DNA of 64,000 nucleotides from Hippopus hippopus (lineage: Eukaryota > Mollusca > Bivalvia > Cardiida > Cardiidae). Every line of letters starts with the position of its first letter. The stretch's first letter is position 1. Of this stretch, positions 1 through 11,960 are shown piece after piece. The stretch covers positions 5,107,501 to 5,171,500 of the forward strand of contig OX328108.1 of NCBI GenBank assembly GCA_946811185.2. The letters run 5' to 3'. A program made the translations under genes and the position numbers. The notes under the pieces were generated by a model. It saw only the letters and a program-made list of their open reading frames with translations. It was not told where the DNA came from and searched no databases.

Positions 1-135
1 TGCAATGTGTAAAGGAAGTCATTCGAGTACAGTTCTAAGGCAGTTTCTACCAAATATAGGACACCGTCGATGATTGAACGGTCTACACATCCTGTGCAGT
101 CTGATCTTGACTACACTGTCAATGTCAGCATTTCA

Positions 136-1324
136 CATGTCTCCTTCAGCTTGGGAAGAATTAAAAGCCTTGATCTACTATAGAAATCATATCCTCTCTT
201 TAACATTCACAAACAACATTAAATCCAGCACACATCCTAAATTTGCCGTTTATGTTGAATCCATTTGTTTCACTTGGTCTTCATTTATTTTCCTACGTGT
301 TATTTTCACAATTTCAAATTTTGTTTCTTTCATCCACAAGAACGTTAAAAGATTGTCTGAATTGCCTCCTGCCTTCCTGCCCTCCATATCAAGCAGTAAA
401 CGCTTTTGATTGTCTGCAAAATACAGGGTCAGTCCATTTCCTAAATACTGAGACATGTTAGGCGTAAATTTAAAAGGAAATACCAACGCGGACGAATATT
501 ATTTGACTTTCTTTTTCCGTATTTCTCGCTGTAATCATGTACGAGATAACAGACGCTGACCATAAAAAATGCAGCGTAAATTAAAAATTTATTACAACCT
601 TTACACAAAAGTTTAGTGCACCAACCTTTTATTTTGAGAGAAGAATTGTGTGTTCCATCAATGTAAAGGGCCGAGGGTTAATTAGGCGCCTCTTTGATGT
701 TGGTATCGCACCGTCGTGGTCTCACATATTTCTTTTTTGCAGCTAGAGGTTAACAAGCACGTGTCATAATAATAATAATAATAATAATAACTTTATTAAG
801 GAAAAAAGGCAATATTGCCTATCACACTACACAATATATATATATTTACAAAGGTTTAGATATCAATGGTGGGAAAAAAAAAAAACTTGATAAAGAGAAG
901 TAACTCTGAAGAAAAATAATTTTAGTTGATTACTGATTACCTCCCTTCCACTTTAAGTTTATACGAGAGAAGGGTATGCATAGTTAATTCCAAATATGTT
1001 TTCAAAACCATTGTTATTTTCGATAAATATTTTAAAGAAGAGTTTATTGATAGGTATTATTTTTGAGATAAATTATTTTTGAGAGGAGTATGTGTTAGTA
1101 AAAGAAGAACTGCTGTTTTCAACCGTTTTTCTTTTACCAACACTATCACCATCATAATTTTTTTTTTCAGTCATATCTACTCATTCTAGTTATTGTATTG
1201 CTATATAACTACATAGATAAAAGTATCCACTTATTTCTCTCTTGTTCGAAACGAAATAACAAGAAGAGATAAATGGGTGTGGCTATTATTTACAAATAAG
1301 ACATTTACATACAGAAAGTGGTTT
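136..1324. other. No gene seen
   Basis: AT-rich, short homopolymers and the AAT microsatellite; nothing else supported. Confidence 0.6.
770..792 (+). repeat. AAT microsatellite
   Basis: (AAT)n followed by ACTTTATTAAGG, the common tail context of an old retroelement. A similar AAT run is at 20213-20250. Confidence 0.8.
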
Positions 1325-1564
1325 GTTAACCCCTTTTCCCACATGACAAAACTTTTGACCCATCCAAATTGCGAACATTTGTAGACGAAAATGTCAGTGT
1401 ATCTAAAGTGAAGCAAATTTTCGTTGCTCGACTAGGAATCTAAGAAATATTGTGGGAAGATGAGAAAATGCTATTATCAGCATATTCTCCTTTTCTCACA
1501 ATGCTCTCAAAAGATTTCTTCCTCGGGGTCGTTGAAAATCGGCAATGTGTGGTTAAGGGGTTAA
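1325..1564 (+). mobile_element. MITE family A (piggyBac-like), copy 1
   Basis: Family description: about 230 bases, starts TTAACCCTTT and ends AAAGGGTTAA. The centre is a palindrome built on GGAGAAAATGCTGG/CCAGCATTTTCTCC, with internal words GCATTTGCAGACGAC and CAGGGTCGTTAAAA. TTAA plus CCC ends suggest mobilisation by a piggyBac-type transposase. No coding capacity. Confidence 0.7.
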
Positions 1565-2273
1565 ACCATTTTCCTTTTTACATTTCTTACCTAATTCTAA
1601 CGTGCTATATTTATAGTAAATCAACAAACAAATTTAGCCCAACACAAACAATTATTTTAGAAAAAAAAAAAAAAAAAAAATCTAGCATAAATGTATCCGT
1701 AACTATTGCTCTTGAATACATTATAGGAAAAGGAGGAATCACTCATAATGAGGGATCTCTCCTTTTTCCACAATGCATCCTTTTCTGTAATATAATTTGG
1801 AAAATAATTCTGCACATTACCACTTGTATTCCGTTATAGCTTTTCAAAAGTTAAAAGTTCAAAATTTAGTGCAGCAGTACAGTATACTGAAACTTTTCAA
1901 GAAAGTCTACAAATTTTACAAATTTAACAGGTTTACAAATTTAAAATAAATTATTGTAAACCATATGGAGTAGGGTATGTATAAAGTGATGAAATATCTC
2001 ATAACATGTCATGTACAAATTTACTCTTTTGTTTTCACGACCATATTGAAGCCTTTTTCTTATAAAATGTAAATGGAATTTGGAATTTTACACAGGTTAA
2101 ATGGGTAAGTCGAATGTCATAACTTTTGTATTTTCCTCATTCATACGATCTTAAATTTAAAAAAAAATCCCATAATCTGCTTGTCGAATTTCTATTTTAA
2201 CTACCCTCCAACTCTCTCTCTCTCTCGGTCTCTCTCGGTCTCTCTCTTGCCCCATTTAAATTCCTGTGTGGCC

Positions 2274-2454
2274 CCAAGGCTGCTGATCGCCACTCAATGA
2301 CCTTTTCGAACAATATATATTAAGATCAGACTGCTTAGAACGTGCAGTCTGATCTTATGTACAGTGGCCAATACGGAGATATCTATCTCCAAAAACTAGC
2401 AGTATTCGAATTTTTGCAATCGGCATAAAGGTTAATTAACCTGTTGAGGGTTAA
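2274..2454 (-). mobile_element. MITE family B, copy 1
   Basis: Family description: about 210 bases, TTAACCCTTA...TAAGGGTTAA ends, core palindrome AGATCAGACTGCACGTTCTG/TGCAGTCTGATCT, internal words CTACACTGTCCGC and AGTCGCGCTTAGCAGCC. It has the same TTAA/CCC logic as family A but unrelated interior. A fragment also occurs at 60-135. Confidence 0.65.
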
Positions 2455-2483
2455 TGGTAAATCTGATATTAAACCACGACATT

Positions 2484-2488
2484 CGGTT

Positions 2489-2521
<33 letters not shown>

Positions 2522-2523
2522 TG
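2484..2523 (+). repeat. GACA microsatellite
   Basis: About nine GACA units. Confidence 0.9.
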
Positions 2524-3424
2524 ACGAATAAATAGTCATCTTCTGGCTAGAAATAGTGCTTAAATTCGGCACCCGGCTTACGATAGGGATTTTTGTGACA
2601 AAAAAAAAAAAAAATCGTCTCCCGACATGAGGGAGGATAAGGTTATGAGAAAAAAGTCAGTATTAGAGCAAATTAACAGTAAACAGAAGCCGAAATAAAT
2701 GTGTGGGTCACACTTCCTACGTCACATCCGGTTTATCGAAGATTTCACAAACTCGCACAGGTGTTCAAACCACATTTTCGCTTATAACTCTCTTTTTACG
2801 AAAGACAATGAAATATGGTTTTCAGTTTTAAGATTGTTTTCATTTAAGGATTGATTCTTATATCCAAAAATAACTTTGGTCTGGAGTTACCCTTTAACCG
2901 AGCAACTTTTTCCTTTTTTTCCTTCTTAGAATTATCATTTATAAATCTAAAACCACTATATTCTCATTACAAAGGGAGATAATAATTACCTCCCTTTTCA
3001 GAAAACTAACAAAAGTATCAACAAATAATTTCAAGATAGACATCAAAGCAATTTCTGCTCGGTTAGAAATGTGCAAAAATATTATATCAGTATAAATCCT
3101 GACTTATCAACTAATAAGAAATTTTATTCCATGTTGCACTAGAAGCGTTAGGATGGTAATACCTTAAAATAAATATTCAACAGAGAAGATATTTTTACAA
3201 GGGTACTTTTTCATTTGTCTTATTTTCAGAATTGTTCTGAGAACCGGGTTTGTCCAGGTTATTGTTTTATATCACTTCACATAAATGTGTCATCATTTTC
3301 ATTGTACCCATTGACTAAGATATCCTTTTAACCAATTCGTTTAATAATCATGATGATACATCGACAGTAATGTAAGATCCTCTATTTCTCCAGTGAGACT
3401 TTGGTCTTAGTTAATACAAATACA

Positions 3425-3560
3425 ATTGAGCCATGCTCCGTGAAAAGTGGGCTTAATGCATCTGCAAAAATTATCGACCCGGGTCAGCCAGGGCAGTCCG
3501 CGCAGGTTGACCTGGGCCGAAATCTTTTGTAATTGGTAAATTTTCTACATGTCCAAGGAC
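3425..3560. mobile_element. Palindromic repeat family D, fragment
   Basis: GAGCCATGCTCCGTG and GGGTCAGCCAGGGCAGTCCG core; one end only. Confidence 0.5.
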
Positions 3561-3805
3561 CAGCTTGTGGATCCCTGAAGATTCGTAGTAATCCCGGATT
3601 TGTCTCGAAAGTTAAATCTGGTTATACATGTAATTGCTTTGGTGACCCAAAGACGGGCCCTTGCACTGGACATACAAAGTACGTATTGAAATACCTGTAA
3701 TTCTGAAAGCAAACAGAATGTTGCCATACCGCAGCATACCGCCCTGAACCGTGGTCTACTATTGCTGTCCGTAGTGTTGCCTACACGATTTAGATGATAA
3801 ATCGA

Positions 3806-4230
3806 CCAGGGTCCGTATTCACCAAATATTCTTCACCCTTAAGGTGCAAAATAAGTGATATTAAACTTCCAAGCCGATCGTAGAAACCCAAACTTTGCTA
3901 ATTCAAAGGCTTATCGGATAGTGTAGATACTAGATCAGACAGGATGTCCTGTGCAGTCTTATCTTGATTTACACAGTCCGCTAAAGGCCCTTAAGTCGCG
4001 CTTAGGAGTCTTGCGGTAAGAATATTCTTAGTGTCATTCTGTAAGATTTTTTTTTTTTTTTTGAATTTGAAAGAAGCACAACTTCTGATTGGCTACACCA
4101 TTTGTGACACAACTTCTGATTGGCTAAACCAAATGGCTTAGCTAATCAGAACTTGTGTTACTTTCAAATTTAGAAAATTCTGGAGAATAAGACTAAGAAT
4201 ATTCTTAGGAATGGTTGGTGAATACAGGTA
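3806..4230. mobile_element. Foldback MITE family C with a B-type MITE nested inside
   Basis: Family description: ends read roughly CCGTATTCACCAA...ATTCTTA and TAAGAAT..TTGGTGAATACGG. The centre is TTCTGATTGGCTAAACCAAA/TTTGGTTTAGCCAATCAGAA, giving a long hairpin. Here a B-type MITE (about 3849-4016) lies in the left arm. Confidence 0.65.
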
Positions 4231-5889
4231 AAGTTCTCCACTGTACGAACATGGTGATAACCCACTTGGAACCCCTACAAATTATTGTGATGCTATAGCC
4301 GTAATTCAGCTGCCAAGCTTTAAACCATAGTGTACCATGTCGAACCTTATCCTGATCCAAGAATGTGAAACCATAGGCCACTGAAACTCCATGGGTCCAC
4401 TACAAAATACCGAATTTTTCATTGGTCAATCATAGGACACCGTTACTAAAAATAGCGACTAAGTATTATTATATGCGATATAGAGGTAGTCGCCAATATG
4501 TTACTTTAGTAACGGCTTCCGATGCCCAGCCAATGAAACTTTGGATATTCTGTGATTGAAGAATGGAGTTTCGGTGGCCTTTGGTGAGACCATCACATTT
4601 TTGTGAAATTATAGGTATAGGTAGTTTGAGGTTCATAGGGACTCCATGAATTTTGAAATATCTTGAAGAATCCCCTTTCAATTTTTATGAAACTTTTCAA
4701 AGTCTTTGAAAATGACCTTACCAACTACCACAGCGAAAATTAGAATTTTTCTTCAGCAAGAAAGAGCATTTTGCCCCAGTAATTTTAAGTTTTGTTCCGA
4801 AGCTTAACTTTCTCCAATAGTTTTGCACAGTGACCAGAACAGCAAACATAATTGGACAAGTGTATGACTTCAGTACCACACTTTAGTTAAATATGAGTCC
4901 CTGCAATTGTTTTTTGTAGAAATAATATGGTTCTATACCTTAACTTCGATATTCATTTCGTCACTTTCATACAAATCTTCGAAATGATTTATCCAATGTT
5001 CTTTTATATCATTTCTGTTCTCCAATGTTTGGTCTCAAGTTTATTTTCGACATGGCTTCAAATTTTATTCCACTTCTTTTGAGACATGTGTTTTCGAAAC
5101 CACATGACACTTAGACTGGAAGTCTTTCATAGTTTGTTTTGAGTTGTTTTTCGCTATCATTTTTTCAGTTCGCCCAAAGTTAGCTCAATTGTACTATGGT
5201 CACACTCATGGGATGGTAGTGTTAAAGGCTCTGTGTCCCTTTGACCGTAAAAATTCATCTACAACAATACTTTGGAGCTTGTTCGTGGAACTTCTCCAGT
5301 TCATACAATTCACCCATCTTCATTTTATTGTTGTATGCCATACCACATGATGTGAGCCAACGTTTGACTGGGTTTCAGGAAAAGATCTATGGTTGGGCGT
5401 GGAAAAGAAAACAAAGTGTAAACAAGTAGGTTCAAGTCTCTGATGATGAATTATTAAAATAAAACTCAAATAAAAAAAATGAGATAAGGGCCTCAATAGT
5501 TGAAGTTTTGGCTGTTCAAACAATAGACGACAACAGTTACAGTATAAATCTAACTCGATAAACCTTTCATTAAAACTTTATATTATTGCTTGTTTGGAAT
5601 ACCGGTTTAAAACCAAGAACAGTGATGAGACAATATAAACATTATTGTGCTGGGTTTATAAATTATCTATCTCGTCACGGTACGTGATTTTAAAGTTGTT
5701 ATTCAAAACACAAACAATAATATAAACTGATAATGAAACTTTTATCGAGTGAGAGTAATACTCGCATGAAAATTGCTTTCATAAACAGGTAAACCCTTTA
5801 ATCGGAATAGCCTTCAATCCTTTCACCGTTTTAAACTGTTTTGTTCAGACATTTTAACACTGCATTGAATACAAACAAGCGCGGCAAAT
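4231..5889. other. No gene seen
   Basis: A block at about 4610-4665 (GGTAGTTTGAGGTTCATAGG) recurs in inverted form at about 7905-7955, so it is part of an unnamed repeat. The rest holds no recognisable feature. Confidence 0.55.
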
Positions 5890-7797
5890 TGTCGCAAGAT
5901 ACGCCCGTCTCACCGCCAGTTGTCGAGGGGGGATAATAATCGTAAAGGGCAGGTAAAGGAAAATAGTAGTGCAGCAGAAATCATGTAAGTGATTGAAATA
6001 GACATGAATGTCTCCTCTAATGTTAAGGAAACATGCATATAAAGTTTCAAGTCATTCCAACATGAAAAGACAAAGTTATACTGTAAAGAAGCATGAAAAG
6101 CTGTAAAAAAAATAATGAATAGGGAATAATTCCAAAAGGGCATTAGGTAAGGTTACTGCTCCAGTGCATTGCACTTTCCGTAACTGCAACAAACATGTTT
6201 ACCAAGTCTCAAGTCAATTTGACTTGAGGTGACAAAGTTCCGTTCCGGACAAGCAAGAAATACTGTAAAAATGATCAAAGTGGAATTACTCAAAATCCGC
6301 GCTAGGTAGAGTTATTGTTCTTGCGCACTGCACTCCGTAATATTGCAACAAACACGCATACCAAGTTTGAAGTCGTTCTGCCTTGAGATGACAAAGTTAT
6401 ATTCCGGACAAGCACTAAATGCTGTAAAAATGACGATCAAAGGGAAATAACTCAAAGAAAGCACGAGATAGAGTTACAATTCTTGCGCACTGCACTTCTA
6501 AATATTGCAACAAATAAGCATACCATATTTCAAGTCATTCCTGCTTAAGATGACAAAGTTATGCTCCGGACATGCAAGAAATGCTATAAAAAATGAAGAT
6601 CAAAGGGGGAATAACTTAAAATTTGTGCTAGGAAGAGTTATGGTTCTTGTGCACTGCACTCCGTAATTTTTCAACAATCATGCATATATAATTTGAAGAT
6701 GTTCAGACTAAAAATGACAAAGTTATATTCCGGACAAGCAGAAAATGCTGTAAAAATTACAATCAAAGGGAAATAACTCAAAGACAGCATGAGGTAGAGT
6801 TATGGCTCTTTCGCACTGTACTCTGTATTATTGCAACAAACGCAAATGCCAAGTTTCAAGTCAATAAGACTGGAGATGACAAAGTTAAGCTCCGAACAAA
6901 GAACTGGACTGTAAAAATGAAGATCAAAGTGGAATTACTCAAAATCCGCGCTAGGTAGAGTTATTGTTCTTGGGCAGTGTACTCCGTAATATCGCAACAA
7001 ACATGCATACCAAGTTTGAAGTCATTCTGACTTAAGATGACAAAGTTATATTCCGGACAAGCACTAAATGCTGTAAAAATGACAATCAAAAGGAAATAAC
7101 TCAAAGACTGCACGAGGTAGAGTTACAATTCTTGCGCACTGCACTTCCAAATATTGCAACGAATAAGCATACCATATTTCAAATCATTCCTACTTAAGAT
7201 AACAAAGTTATGCTCCGGACAAGCAAGAAATGCTATAAAAAATGAAGATCAAAGGGGGAATAACTTAAAATTTGTGCTAGGAAGAGTTATGGTTCTTGTG
7301 CACTGCACTCCGTAATTTTTCAACAATCATGCATAACAAATTTGAAGATGTTCAGACTAGAGATGACAAAGTTATATTCTGGACAAGCAGAAAATGCTGT
7401 AAAAATGACGATCAAAGGGAAATAACTCAAAGACAGCATAAGGTAGAGTTATGGTTCTTCGCACTGCACTCCGTATTATTGCAACAAACACAAATGCCAA
7501 GTTTCAAGTCAATAAGACTGGAGATGACAAAGTTATGCTCCGAACAAGCAGAAAATGCTGTAAAAAATGACAATCTAAGGGAAATAACTCAAAGACAGCA
7601 CGAGGTAGAGTTATGGTTCTTTCGCACTGCACTCCGTATTATTACAACAAACACAAATGCCAACTTTCAAGTCAATTGGAGCGGAGATGACAAAGTTATG
7701 CTCCGGACAAAGAACTGGACGCCGCCCGCCTGCCCGCCCGGACGCCTGTACGCCATGGGTGGTCACTTAATACGTCCCGTCTTCGACGGGCGTTTAA
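5890..7797 (+). mobile_element. Tandem-array element with 162-bp unit and 3' hairpin
   Basis: About ten to eleven copies of a roughly 162-bp unit (key words GCACTGCACTCCGTAAT, GATGACAAAGTTAT, CTCCGGACAAGC) run from about 5960 to 7715. Two alternating subtypes make a higher-order pattern. The 3' end is a GC-rich segment with GCCCGCC repeats, then a hairpin (CCCGTCTTCGACGGG, 7775-7790) and a T/A-rich edge. It resembles the pearl/HINE plan but is unrelated in sequence to the 145-bp type. The 172-codon frame at 7296-7814 is only read-through of the array. Confidence 0.65.
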
Positions 7798-8027
7798 AAA
7801 TTCAAACTAAGTAATAAAAAATTCTGAAAATTTTACTCAGAGTTGGTATAGGTAATATCATTAACTATGCAAATTTTCAGTGAAATAGCTGAAGCATTAT
7901 TTTTTTAGATATTTCAAAATTCGGGGGGTCCCTATGAACCTCAAACTACCTATACAAAATGCTTTCTGCTTAATGAATAGTGCCCATGCCATTCCAGTTT
8001 AACGTCTTACAACATCTGGGACAATAT

Positions 8028-8240
8028 TCACCAAATATTCCATATGGCACTTTCAGTTTTTTTTTAATACTGAATTCAGAAGTAATGCAACTTCTGATTG
8101 GGTAAACCAAATAGTTTAGCCAATAGGACTTTTTTTTTTTACTCCCTTTCCACCCATAAGAAATACAACTGAAAGTGTTCGATTTAGATCAAATAATTTG
8201 TTTTAGATCTTTACAATAAAGCAGTGAATACATATATGTG
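8028..8240. mobile_element. Foldback MITE family C, diverged copy
   Basis: ATTCACCAAATATTCCATATG start, GATTGGGTAAACCAAATAG/TTTAGCCAATAGG centre. Confidence 0.5.
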
Positions 8241-8727
8241 CCATAAAATATTGAGGCAATTATATTTTATCAGGAACAGTTCCAGGGCTTCGTCGAGAAG
8301 TGTAGCCTCAAGTGAGAGTGATATGAGAAAAAATGAGTATTTGTCGCTGATGTTGAGAGATTTTCATTTTCACGAATCTGGTGGGTAAATAATGCACAGA
8401 AACGGCATCGTTGTCTTGGAAACGGTTTCGTATCTTCGAGTAACTTTTTTATTTTCCATCGCACTTTTGGGCCAAAACCACATGGCTCAGTAGGAAGCAT
8501 TATTTCAGTCGTAACAAACAGAACCGTATCCGTTCCTGGGGTTTAATTTATCAGTTTTCTGCACAGCACTTTTTGCAGCCCATCGGCTACTTTCCCACAT
8601 AAACATCGTTAGAACAATGTTCAATAATGAGTGGGGAATTATTACTGTAGCAATGGCTATTATTTATCCTCTTAGAGAGTTTGGCTTAGCCAGGTACTCG
8701 CACCCACGATCACTGGTTTACAAGTCC

Positions 8728-9113
8728 AGGGCCCGGTTTCACGAAGAAACGTAAGTCTCATATTTTACTTAAATCGGGCAAAGGACTTATTTTGCGACTT
8801 AGTTGAGTTCCTTATTTGAGATGCATTTCACTAACATCAACAGACTCAAGTAACGTTTTCAAATACTGAGCTGACACTTTAGACTCAACACAGCAAAATA
8901 ATGGACTTAAGTCTGTTCACTGAGGTAAGTCCGTACATTTTGCTCTGTTGAGTCTGAAACATTGTGTCAAGTCAGGATTTGAGAATTTTACTATTTAAGC
9001 CTTTTAATATGAATGAAATGTATTTTTGATAACAAACTCAAAGTCAGAACCTTAGACCATTAGTAGATTTAAGTAAAATACACTCAAGTTTTTTTCGTGA
9101 AACCGTGCCCGGG
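8728..9113. mobile_element. MITE with CCCGGTTTCACGAA terminal inverted repeats
   Basis: Left GGGCCCGGTTTCACGAAG, right TTCGTGAAACCGTGCCCGGG; AAGTC/GACTT-rich interior. It abuts a C-type MITE on its right. Confidence 0.68.
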
Positions 9114-9298
9114 GTTCGTATTTACCAACCATACTTTCATTTCACTCGGTTTCTTATTCTAGACTTTGAAAGTGGCGCCATTTCTGATTGGCTAAACCAT
9201 TTGGTTTAGCCAATCAGAAGTTGCGTTACATTCAAATGCAGAAAATTCGTTAGAATAAGACAGAGAATATTCTTAAGAATGGTTGGTAAAGACGGATC
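9113..9298. mobile_element. Foldback MITE family C, compact copy
   Basis: Centre TTGGCTAAACCATTTGGTTTAGCCAA, a near-perfect hairpin. Confidence 0.65.
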
Positions 9299-9394
9299 CT
9301 TTACTTCATCGACTGAGCTACATGACTCCGCTGGTCATGTTCTACTGCGTCCATTAAGGATATAAGAGAAACCCTAACGTAGGGTTGATGTATT

Positions 9395-9620
9395 TTAACC
9401 CTTTGCCAAGCCACAAAGTTTTAGACCAATCCAAACTGAAAGCCTTTTCAGACGACAAATCACAAGTTGCTAAAATCTAGGTATTTGTCTTCTATGGGGT
9501 AGAAAACATTGTAGGAAAAGGGGAAAATGCTGGTTACCAACATTTTCTCCTTTTCTCACAGTGTTTTCAAAAGCCGTCTCCTTTTAGGTCGTTATAATTC
9601 GGATTGTGTGGCAGAGTTAA
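9395..9620 (+). mobile_element. MITE family A, copy 2
   Basis: TTAACCCTTTGCC start, central palindrome with GGTTACCAACATTTTCTCC, end GCAGAGTTAA. Confidence 0.7.
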
Positions 9621-10007
9621 ACGAAAATAGTCTAGTTTTTCAATGCGTCAACTGTGAGAAATGGCTTAATAATTTTTTTTCACTCTATTACAAAAGTTTC
9701 TTTCACTTTGAAATACACGTAGTCTGCTGGAAAAGTGTTATGATTTATTTTCACCTTAAAAAAAAGAATAATCAAATTTTTTAAATTAACATATCGAGGG
9801 GTAGGTGCAAAACTATTGTAAATGCCTGAACATATATAAGCACCTACAACAGTTTTGCACTAACCCCTCCATAGGGGAACGGGGGGGTATACCACAACTA
9901 ATGGAGTGGGAGGGAGGAGAGTTGGCTTCTGCTGCTTCCCCGACCCCTTGCCTGTACGTCTACAGTACTGACATGAAACTAACAGAGTAAATCCGATCTT
10001 TTCACAG
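9621..10007. other. Sequence upstream of the first visible C1GALT1-like exon
   Basis: Holds the 77-base hairpin at 9796-9872 and a pyrimidine run before the acceptor. No membrane-anchor exon was found. Confidence 0.5.
9796..9872. repeat. Short hairpin (about 20-bp arms)
   Basis: GAGGGGTAGGTGCAAAACTA and CAGTTTTGCACTAACCCCTC pair around an AT-rich loop. Confidence 0.6.
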
Positions 10008-10181
10008 ACAATACAGTCATAGCAAACAACCTGGCCAAGACAGTTAAGGTGCACTGTTCTGTGTACGTGTTTAACCGTCGTCAAAAAGGACGTGCGCGAG
10101 GCATCATGGATACATGGGGAAAGCGGTGCAACAAACTTGTGTTCTTTAGTGAGAAAAGCGACAACACGATTCCGACAATAG
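10008..10181 (+). CDS. C1GALT1/COSMC-like glycosyltransferase, first visible catalytic exon
   Basis: First recognisable exon of a core-1 beta-1,3-galactosyltransferase relative (GT31). In other animals C1GALT1 is a type II Golgi membrane enzyme that adds galactose to Ser/Thr-linked GalNAc, and C1GALT1C1 (COSMC) is its chaperone-like sister. The exon follows a TTTTCACAG acceptor and encodes a block containing RARGIMDTWGKRCNK, matching the family pattern K..H..ATW.QRCNK, then TIPTIG. It ends at a GT donor with a split Gly codon (phase 1). The five visible exons join in frame without a stop and give about 266 residues. The usual family length is about 360, so the N-terminal cytoplasmic/TM/stem exon is missing. 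It was not found in the upstream 10 kb and may lie outside the window. Family assignment is strong; whether it is an active enzyme is doubtful (see the next exon). Confidence 0.82.
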
Positions 10182-10868
10182 GTCTGTATATCATCATTTC
10201 AGTACCATTTCTATCATTTGACAACATTTCATACATGTACCTATATTTCCTTGGCTGTTTGGACAGGTACTACTTTCGCACGTTGATTTATGCTGCAACT
10301 ATAACCTTGTCTCCATGTCAGACTAAAATACACAATCTCCCAAGGTAGTTCTGACAATTTAGACAGTTTAATTTAGCCCGCTGAAAATTCTGAAAAAAAA
10401 AAAAAAAATCGCCAATGCTCTGCAAATTATGTCTTGTCACACTTCATGCATAAATTTCGTCAAGAACCACGTGCTCTTTTTTTTCGGGTAGGTAAAATAT
10501 TTGGCATACAAAGTTAATGTCCAGCGTTACGGTATAGTAAAATAATAACTGTGCATTGTTATGTTGTAAATGCAGTTTTTTTCGTTCAAGTCCAGTTTCT
10601 CTGAAAAAACACTGAAAGCAGAATTTTGACAGGCTGACAGAAAGGTCAAGTAAAGGTCGTCCCAAGATCAATGCTTAGTGGAGTTTATTATGGATTTTAC
10701 GGCTTATCTTCACTTTTTTCCCCAACACTATCGATTCAAGATGAAATTTTGCAAAAATATCAATACACCATTCATTGGTAAAGATGATGTGCTTCTGGCT
10801 ATTTGATTTGAATGCAATTTTGGTAACAAAAAAAAAAAAAACTTGTTATGGTGGCTTATAAAGAAATT

Positions 10869-11095
10869 TTAACCCCTTACCGAGTTTCAACGAGCCCTAG
10901 GAAGGCAGCTTTGAAAGAGTTGAGGGAAAAGGAGAAAATGCTGATAGCAAACATGTTCTCCTTTTCCTCAATGTTTACTCCCCCACCCCTCTCTATCAAA
11001 GACATATCCCATCATTTAAGCTACACTTTAATTGTCATCTATAAATACTTTCAATATGGGCCATTCTAAAATTTTGTCGTCTATTAAAGTGTTAA
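10869..11095 (-). mobile_element. MITE family A, copy in the first visible intron of the C1GALT1-like gene
   Basis: Reverse-oriented copy with diverged core (GGAGAAAATGCTGATAGC); ends TTAACCCC and GTGTTAA. Confidence 0.65.
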
Positions 11096-11172
11096 ACAAA
11101 TACCTTAGATATTTTTATGGTAATCATTTGTCATTTTATATACCTGTAATCAGCATGTTAAACAATTTACAG

Positions 11173-11321
11173 GATTGGGAACGATGATCAATCGAGCAGT
11201 AATGTCCAAAGCCTTCAACTATATTTATGAACATGATATGAACGATTTTGATTGGTTTATTGGTACCGCCTACGATACATACGTCATCATGGAAAATTTG
11301 CGTCATTTCCTTTCAAATGAA
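11173..11321 (+). CDS. C1GALT1/COSMC-like glycosyltransferase, exon with degenerate DxD
   Basis: Acceptor TTTACAG, donor GTGAGT; two bases complete the split Gly codon and 49 codons follow. It reads KAFNYIYEHDMNDFDWF, then GTAYDTYVIMENLRHFL. This aligns with the family block in which DWF is followed by KADDDTYV and a DNLR motif. The metal/UDP-binding DDD is here A-Y-D, so two of three acidic residues are gone while the flanking W-F and D-T-Y-V-I are kept. COSMC also lacks a DxD, so this may be a chaperone-like or pseudo-enzyme paralog rather than a transferase. The preceding intron (10182-11172) carries a MITE. Confidence 0.82.
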
Positions 11322-11747
11322 GTGAGTCTCAGGTATTTATTTCCGGTTATTATTCCTTGTCGAAAGACGGAGTGACGTTGGATTGGCACTGCCGGTCCAT
11401 TCTTTCATCCGTGTGTCTTTACATCTGTTCGTGGCTCTCATCCATCCGTTCTATTTTTTTTTTTTCTCAAAGGGAAAGCATGTCCTCTTCGGTGGAGATT
11501 GTTAGTACAAAGCTGTAAATTGCATTATTTCAGGAATAAATACCAATAGGAACGTTTTTCTTTTCTCTCTCTCATGAAATACACGTAGAGTTGCCTTCCG
11601 CCCTTGAATGTTAAATTTCCTTTTACCTGGGTCAAACAAAAGAAAAATGTAGACTTGGTATAATCCAGACGTTATATTGTAATGTTGCAGTTTTTTCCCC
11701 TACAAAATTCAAAAGAAGCAAAATGTCCAAATGTAAACGGCAGTTCA

Positions 11748-11960
11748 CGCTTTACCAGACGACAACATTTTAGCTTTGTCGAAATTGGAGGCATTTGCAG
11801 ACGATGAATTAAATGTGGCTAAAATGATGGGAATTGTCTTCGGAAGAATAGAAAACATGTTGGGAAAAGGAGAAAATGCTGGTTGCCAGCATTTTCCCAC
11901 AATGTTTTTAAAAGTATTCTTCCTTTTGATTATCATCATTGCATTGGTTAGTAAAGGTTT
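11748..11960 (+). mobile_element. MITE family A, intronic copy between C1GALT1-like exons
   Basis: CCAGACGACAACATTTTAGC to GGTTAGTAAAGGTTTA; central GCTGGTTGCCAGC. Confidence 0.6.

Larger units (their letters stand above)
1565..3424. other. No gene seen
   Basis: Besides the B-type MITE and the TC/GACA microsatellites, only AT-rich sequence. Confidence 0.6.

Noticed and set aside
1450..1839. 129-codon plus-strand frame
   Set aside because: Begins inside an A-type MITE and runs through an 18-A run; no family resemblance.
7296..7814. 172-codon plus-strand frame
   Set aside because: Read-through of the 162-bp array (162 is divisible by three) into the GC-rich 3' end of the element; the repeated words follow the array.
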